DNA of 64,000 nucleotides from Devosia sp. 66-22 (lineage in GTDB: Bacteria > Pseudomonadota > Alphaproteobacteria > Rhizobiales > Devosiaceae), in contig MKUZ01000015.1 in NCBI GenBank assembly GCA_001899065.1, positions 1-64,000 on the forward strand, written 5' to 3'. The first letter of the stretch is position 1. Every line of letters starts with the position of its first letter. Positions 61,683-64,000 of this stretch are shown here, in pieces. The position numbers and the translations under genes are program-made. The notes beneath the pieces were generated by a model. The model was given only the letters and a program-made list of their open reading frames with translations. It searched no databases and had not been told where the DNA came from.

Positions 61683-62780
61683 ATGACAGAGCCACCCATT
61701 CTCGCTGAACCAAGGCCGACCGGCGCCGGGCGCTGGCCGCGCTCCGTGCAGTGGCCGGTGCTGCTCGTCGGCTCGGTCGCGCTGGTCGTGCCGCTCGAGC
61801 TTGCGGGCTTCCCCGCGGCGCTGCTGCTCGGCCCGATGATCGCGGCGATCGTACTGGGCGTCGGCGACGCGCGCATGCGCGTGGCACGGCCGCTGTTCAT
61901 CCTGGCGCAGGCGGTGATCGGGCTGATGATGGCCAAGGCGCTGCCGCCGGCGGTGTTTGTCGAGCTGGTCGAGGACTGGCCGATCTATGCGCTGGGCATC
62001 GGTTCGGTGGTGGTCGTCGCGGCGGGGCTGGGCATCCTCCTCGCGCGGCTCAAGGTGCTGCCGGGAACCACGGCGATCTGGGGCTCGGCGCCCGGCGCCG
62101 CGGCCACCATCGTGATCATGGCCGATGCGTTCGGAGCGGATGCGCGGCTCGTCGCGTTCATGACCTATCTGCGCGTTGCGCTGGTGGCGCTCGCGGCCTC
62201 GCTGGTGGCGCGCCTCGCGGTGCCCGGCGGCGCGCCGCTGCCCGCGATCGACTGGTTTCCGCCGGTCGAGCCGGTTGCCTTCGCGCAGACGGTCGCGCTC
62301 ATCGTCGTCGCCATGGTGGTGGCGACGCTGCTGCGGATGCCGGTGGGTGCGATCTTCTTCACGATGATCCTCGGCGTGCTCCTGCAGAACCTTGCCGGCC
62401 TTCGCATCGAGCTGCCGCCGGTGCTGCTCGCCACGGCGTTCACGCTCATCGGCTGGAGCATCGGGCTGCGGTTCACGCGCGATATCCTGCTGCATGCGTG
62501 GCGGGCGCTGCCGGCGGTGGTGGGCAGCATCGTGGCGCTGATCGCGGCCTGCGGGGCCTTCGCCTTCCTGCTCGTCTGGCTGGCGGGCCTCGATCCGCTC
62601 ACGGCGTATCTCGCGACGAGCCCGGGCGGCGCGGATTCGGTGGCGATCATTGCAGCCAACAGCGCAGTGGATGTGCCGTTCGTGATGGCGATGCAGGCGG
62701 GGCGCCTGCTGGTCGTGACGCTGACCGGGCCGGCGCTCGCGCGCTACATCGCGACGCGGAAATGGGCACGCGAACTCTGA
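61683..62780 (+). CDS. AbrB-family membrane protein
   Basis: A 365-residue membrane protein of the AbrB duplication family (PF05145), with two repeats of hydrophobic helices; typical are LLLGPMIAAIVLGVG, the WGSAPGAAATIVIMADAFGADARLVAFMTYLRV segment and the related SPGGADSVAIIAANSAVDVPFVMAMQAGRLLVV in the second half. These proteins are thought to act in regulation of ammonia oxidation or transport; the substrate is unknown. Confidence 0.9.
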   Translation: MTEPPILAEPRPTGAGRWPRSVQWPVLLVGSVALVVPLELAGFPAALLLGPMIAAIVLGVGDARMRVARPLFILAQAVIGLMMAKALPPAVFVELVEDWPIYALGIGSVVVVAAGLGILLARLKVLPGTTAIWGSAPGAAATIVIMADAFGADARLVAFMTYLRVALVALAASLVARLAVPGGAPLPAIDWFPPVEPVAFAQTVALIVVAMVVATLLRMPVGAIFFTMILGVLLQNLAGLRIELPPVLLATAFTLIGWSIGLRFTRDILLHAWRALPAVVGSIVALIAACGAFAFLLVWLAGLDPLTAYLATSPGGADSVAIIAANSAVDVPFVMAMQAGRLLVVTLTGPALARYIATRKWAREL

Positions 62781-62965
62781 GCGCCCCGCGCAGGGCGGCC
62801 ATTCGGGCGGACGGCTAGCCCGGCGGGGCGGCGTCGGGAAAGCCGGCCAAACCCAAGGCTGCGGCGAGCAAAAGCAGGCGGCGCCGGCCAAGGCCGACAA
62901 GCCAGCCAAGAAGAAGAAGACGAAGGCAAAATAGGCTAGAGGAGAATCCTCCCGAGGGATTCTCC
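62781..62965. other. Intergenic region with Lys/Pro/Ala-rich remnants
   Basis: The region codes in one frame for K-P-A-K-P-K-A-A-A-S-K and in another for A-A-P-A-K-A-D-K-P-A-K-K-K-K-T-K-A-K before a TAG, but no start codon or longer frame joins them. It looks like the frame-shifted tail of a lost Lys/Pro/Ala-rich protein gene. No gene is called. Confidence 0.35.
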
Positions 62966-63313
62966 ATGCTGACGAGCCTCAAGAACGGCAATCTGGCGCT
63001 CGCCTTCACGGTCGAGATGGCGATGCTCGCCGGCTTTGCGCTGGCCGGCTGGAGCTCGACGCCGATCCTCTGGCTGCGGATCGTCCTCACCCTTGCGTTG
63101 CCGGCGCTGGCGATCCTGCTCTGGGCGATATGGGCTGCCCCCAAAGCCAAGAAGCGGCGCCTGTCGCCAGGGCCGCTCCTCGTGTTCAAGGTCGCGATCT
63201 TCGGGTTTGCCACGCTGGCCTGGTGGCTGGCGGGGCAGGGGTTCATCGCGGCGATCTTCGGCGTATTGGCGGCGATCAACCTGCTCGGGGTCGTCGTTTT
63301 CCGGCAGTACTAG
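62966..63313 (+). CDS. DUF2568 (YrdB-type) membrane protein
   Basis: A 115-residue protein with four hydrophobic helices (residues 10-30, 36-55, 71-90, 93-112) and the charged break KAKKRRLSPGP in the middle. The pattern fits the DUF2568/YrdB family. Function unknown. It overlaps the msrB end by 4 bases tail to tail. Confidence 0.85.
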   Translation: MLTSLKNGNLALAFTVEMAMLAGFALAGWSSTPILWLRIVLTLALPALAILLWAIWAAPKAKKRRLSPGPLLVFKVAIFGFATLAWWLAGQGFIAAIFGVLAAINLLGVVVFRQY

Positions 63314-63723
63314 GCGTTCACCGCCGCGGGCACGAAGTTGAGCGCGACGCCATTGATGCAGTAGCGCAGGCCCGTCGGCGGCGGGCCGTCGGGAAAGACG
63401 TGCCCCAGATGGCTGCCGCAGGTGGCGCAATGCACCTCGGTGCGGGTCATGCCGTGGCTGCGGTCGGTTGTGCTCTCGACCGAGCCGGGGATCGGCTCGT
63501 TGAAACTGGGCCAGCCCGTTCCGCTCTCGAACTTCACCTTGCCCTCGAACAGGGGCGTGCTGCAGCCGGCGCATTCGAAGGTGCCGGGGCGATGCTCGGT
63601 CAGCAGGGCGCACGAGCCCGGACGCTCGGTGCCGTGGCCGCGCATGATGTGGTACTGCTCGGGCGTGAGCAGTTGCCGCCACTCGGCGTCGGTGCGGGTG
63701 ACGGGGTAGGTCTTGGTATCCAT
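63310..63723 (-). CDS. msrB: Methionine-R-sulfoxide reductase B
   Basis: A 137-residue repair enzyme reducing free or protein-bound methionine-R-sulfoxide. It has two CxxC zinc pairs (CAGC and CATC), the catalytic Cys in RYCINGVALNF near the end, and SGTGWPSFNEPI, all standard for MsrB. ATG 63723 follows GGAGG; an upstream in-frame start is less likely. Confidence 0.96.
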   Translation of the reverse strand: MDTKTYPVTRTDAEWRQLLTPEQYHIMRGHGTERPGSCALLTEHRPGTFECAGCSTPLFEGKVKFESGTGWPSFNEPIPGSVESTTDRSHGMTRTEVHCATCGSHLGHVFPDGPPPTGLRYCINGVALNFVPAAVNA

Positions 63724-63871
63724 GATGGCCTCCGTTCGACGCCAATATAGGCGCATCGGCGGTGGATTTCATGGCCGTGCGCGGTAAATTGCCGGTGTCC
63801 GGCGTGCAACCAATCCGACACATGGAAGTTACCAAAGTTGCCGGGTCGTCTATCCGCCGGCGGGGAGTTCC

Positions 63872-64000
63872 ATGAACGAGACTGTCGTTACGGGCGCCGA
63901 AGACAGCAATCGGTATCGGTTGCTCATCGACGCCATCTCTGACTACGCCATCTACATGCTCGACGCGGACGGCTATGTCGCGAGCTGGAACCCCGGAGCG
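63872..64000 (+). CDS. PAS-domain protein (probable sensor kinase), truncated at window end
   Basis: Only the first 43 residues are seen. After a short N-terminus comes YRLLIDAISDYAIYMLDADGYVASWNPGA, which is a clear start of a PAS fold. Many such proteins are bacterial sensor histidine kinases, but the output domain lies outside the window. GGGGAG precedes ATG 63872. Confidence 0.8.
   Translation, partial: MNETVVTGAEDSNRYRLLIDAISDYAIYMLDADGYVASWNPGA

Overview
The window is high-GC bacterial chromosome, densely coding, with short intergenic gaps and many ATGA or TGATG gene overlaps. No rRNA, tRNA, CRISPR array, transposase or complete prophage was seen. Gene content (Hyphomicrobiales-type csaA, YARHG, DUF6894 and YbjN proteins, UvrB with a long N-terminal extension, a TctABC system, a BigR/SqrR-type persulfide switch, a CtrA-like TTAA-N7-TTAA site, RTX proteins) points to an alphaproteobacterium of the order Hyphomicrobiales, plausibly Devosia or a relative. 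That placement is inference from gene families, not from a marker gene.

Layout. 0-8.4 kb: housekeeping and secreted proteins (proC, csaA, ilvE-type aminotransferase, nucleoside deaminase, a Cys-repeat secreted protein). 8.4-17.4 kb: moaE-moaD-pgsA, a DAHP synthase behind an aromatic-codon attenuator, a MarR/MFS efflux pair, a secreted protein, uvrC and a FolM-like SDR. 17.5-23.6 kb: many small proteins, mostly membrane, secreted or coiled-coil, plus repeats. 23.7-25.5 kb: a single DUF262/AlbA_2-like gene of visibly lower GC, probably a defence or regulatory island. 25.8-32.8 kb: uvrB and a very large TPR gene broken by an in-frame TAG and a 7-bp duplication. 32.9-39.2 kb: MFS transporter, serralysin-like RTX protease, TadD-like lipoprotein and a partial tad pilus set (cpaB-cpaC-lipoprotein). 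39.4-53.3 kb: sugar-acid catabolism (uxuA, kdgD, glucarate dehydratase, a second enolase-superfamily dehydratase), TctABC uptake, a binding protein facing a two-component system, an MlrC-type peptidase and the BigR locus. 53.4-56.9 kb: two large RTX proteins. 57-64 kb: hpt, LuxR regulator, cupin, a Crp/DUF6894/ClpP-like operon, an AbrB-family membrane protein, msrB and the start of a PAS-domain protein.

Main ideas. The best-supported regulatory find is a classical transcription attenuator before the DAHP synthase: a 25-residue leader peptide with the run FFYWYF, a possible antiterminator, and a perfect stem plus U-tract. The tct, uxuA, kdgD and glucarate dehydratase genes together suggest import and breakdown of sugar acids (hexuronates and aldarates). 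The DUF262 fusion is the best candidate for a little-described defence gene. The broken TPR gene has a clear reconstruction: removing 7 bp and reading through one TAG restores a single frame of about 1,384 residues.
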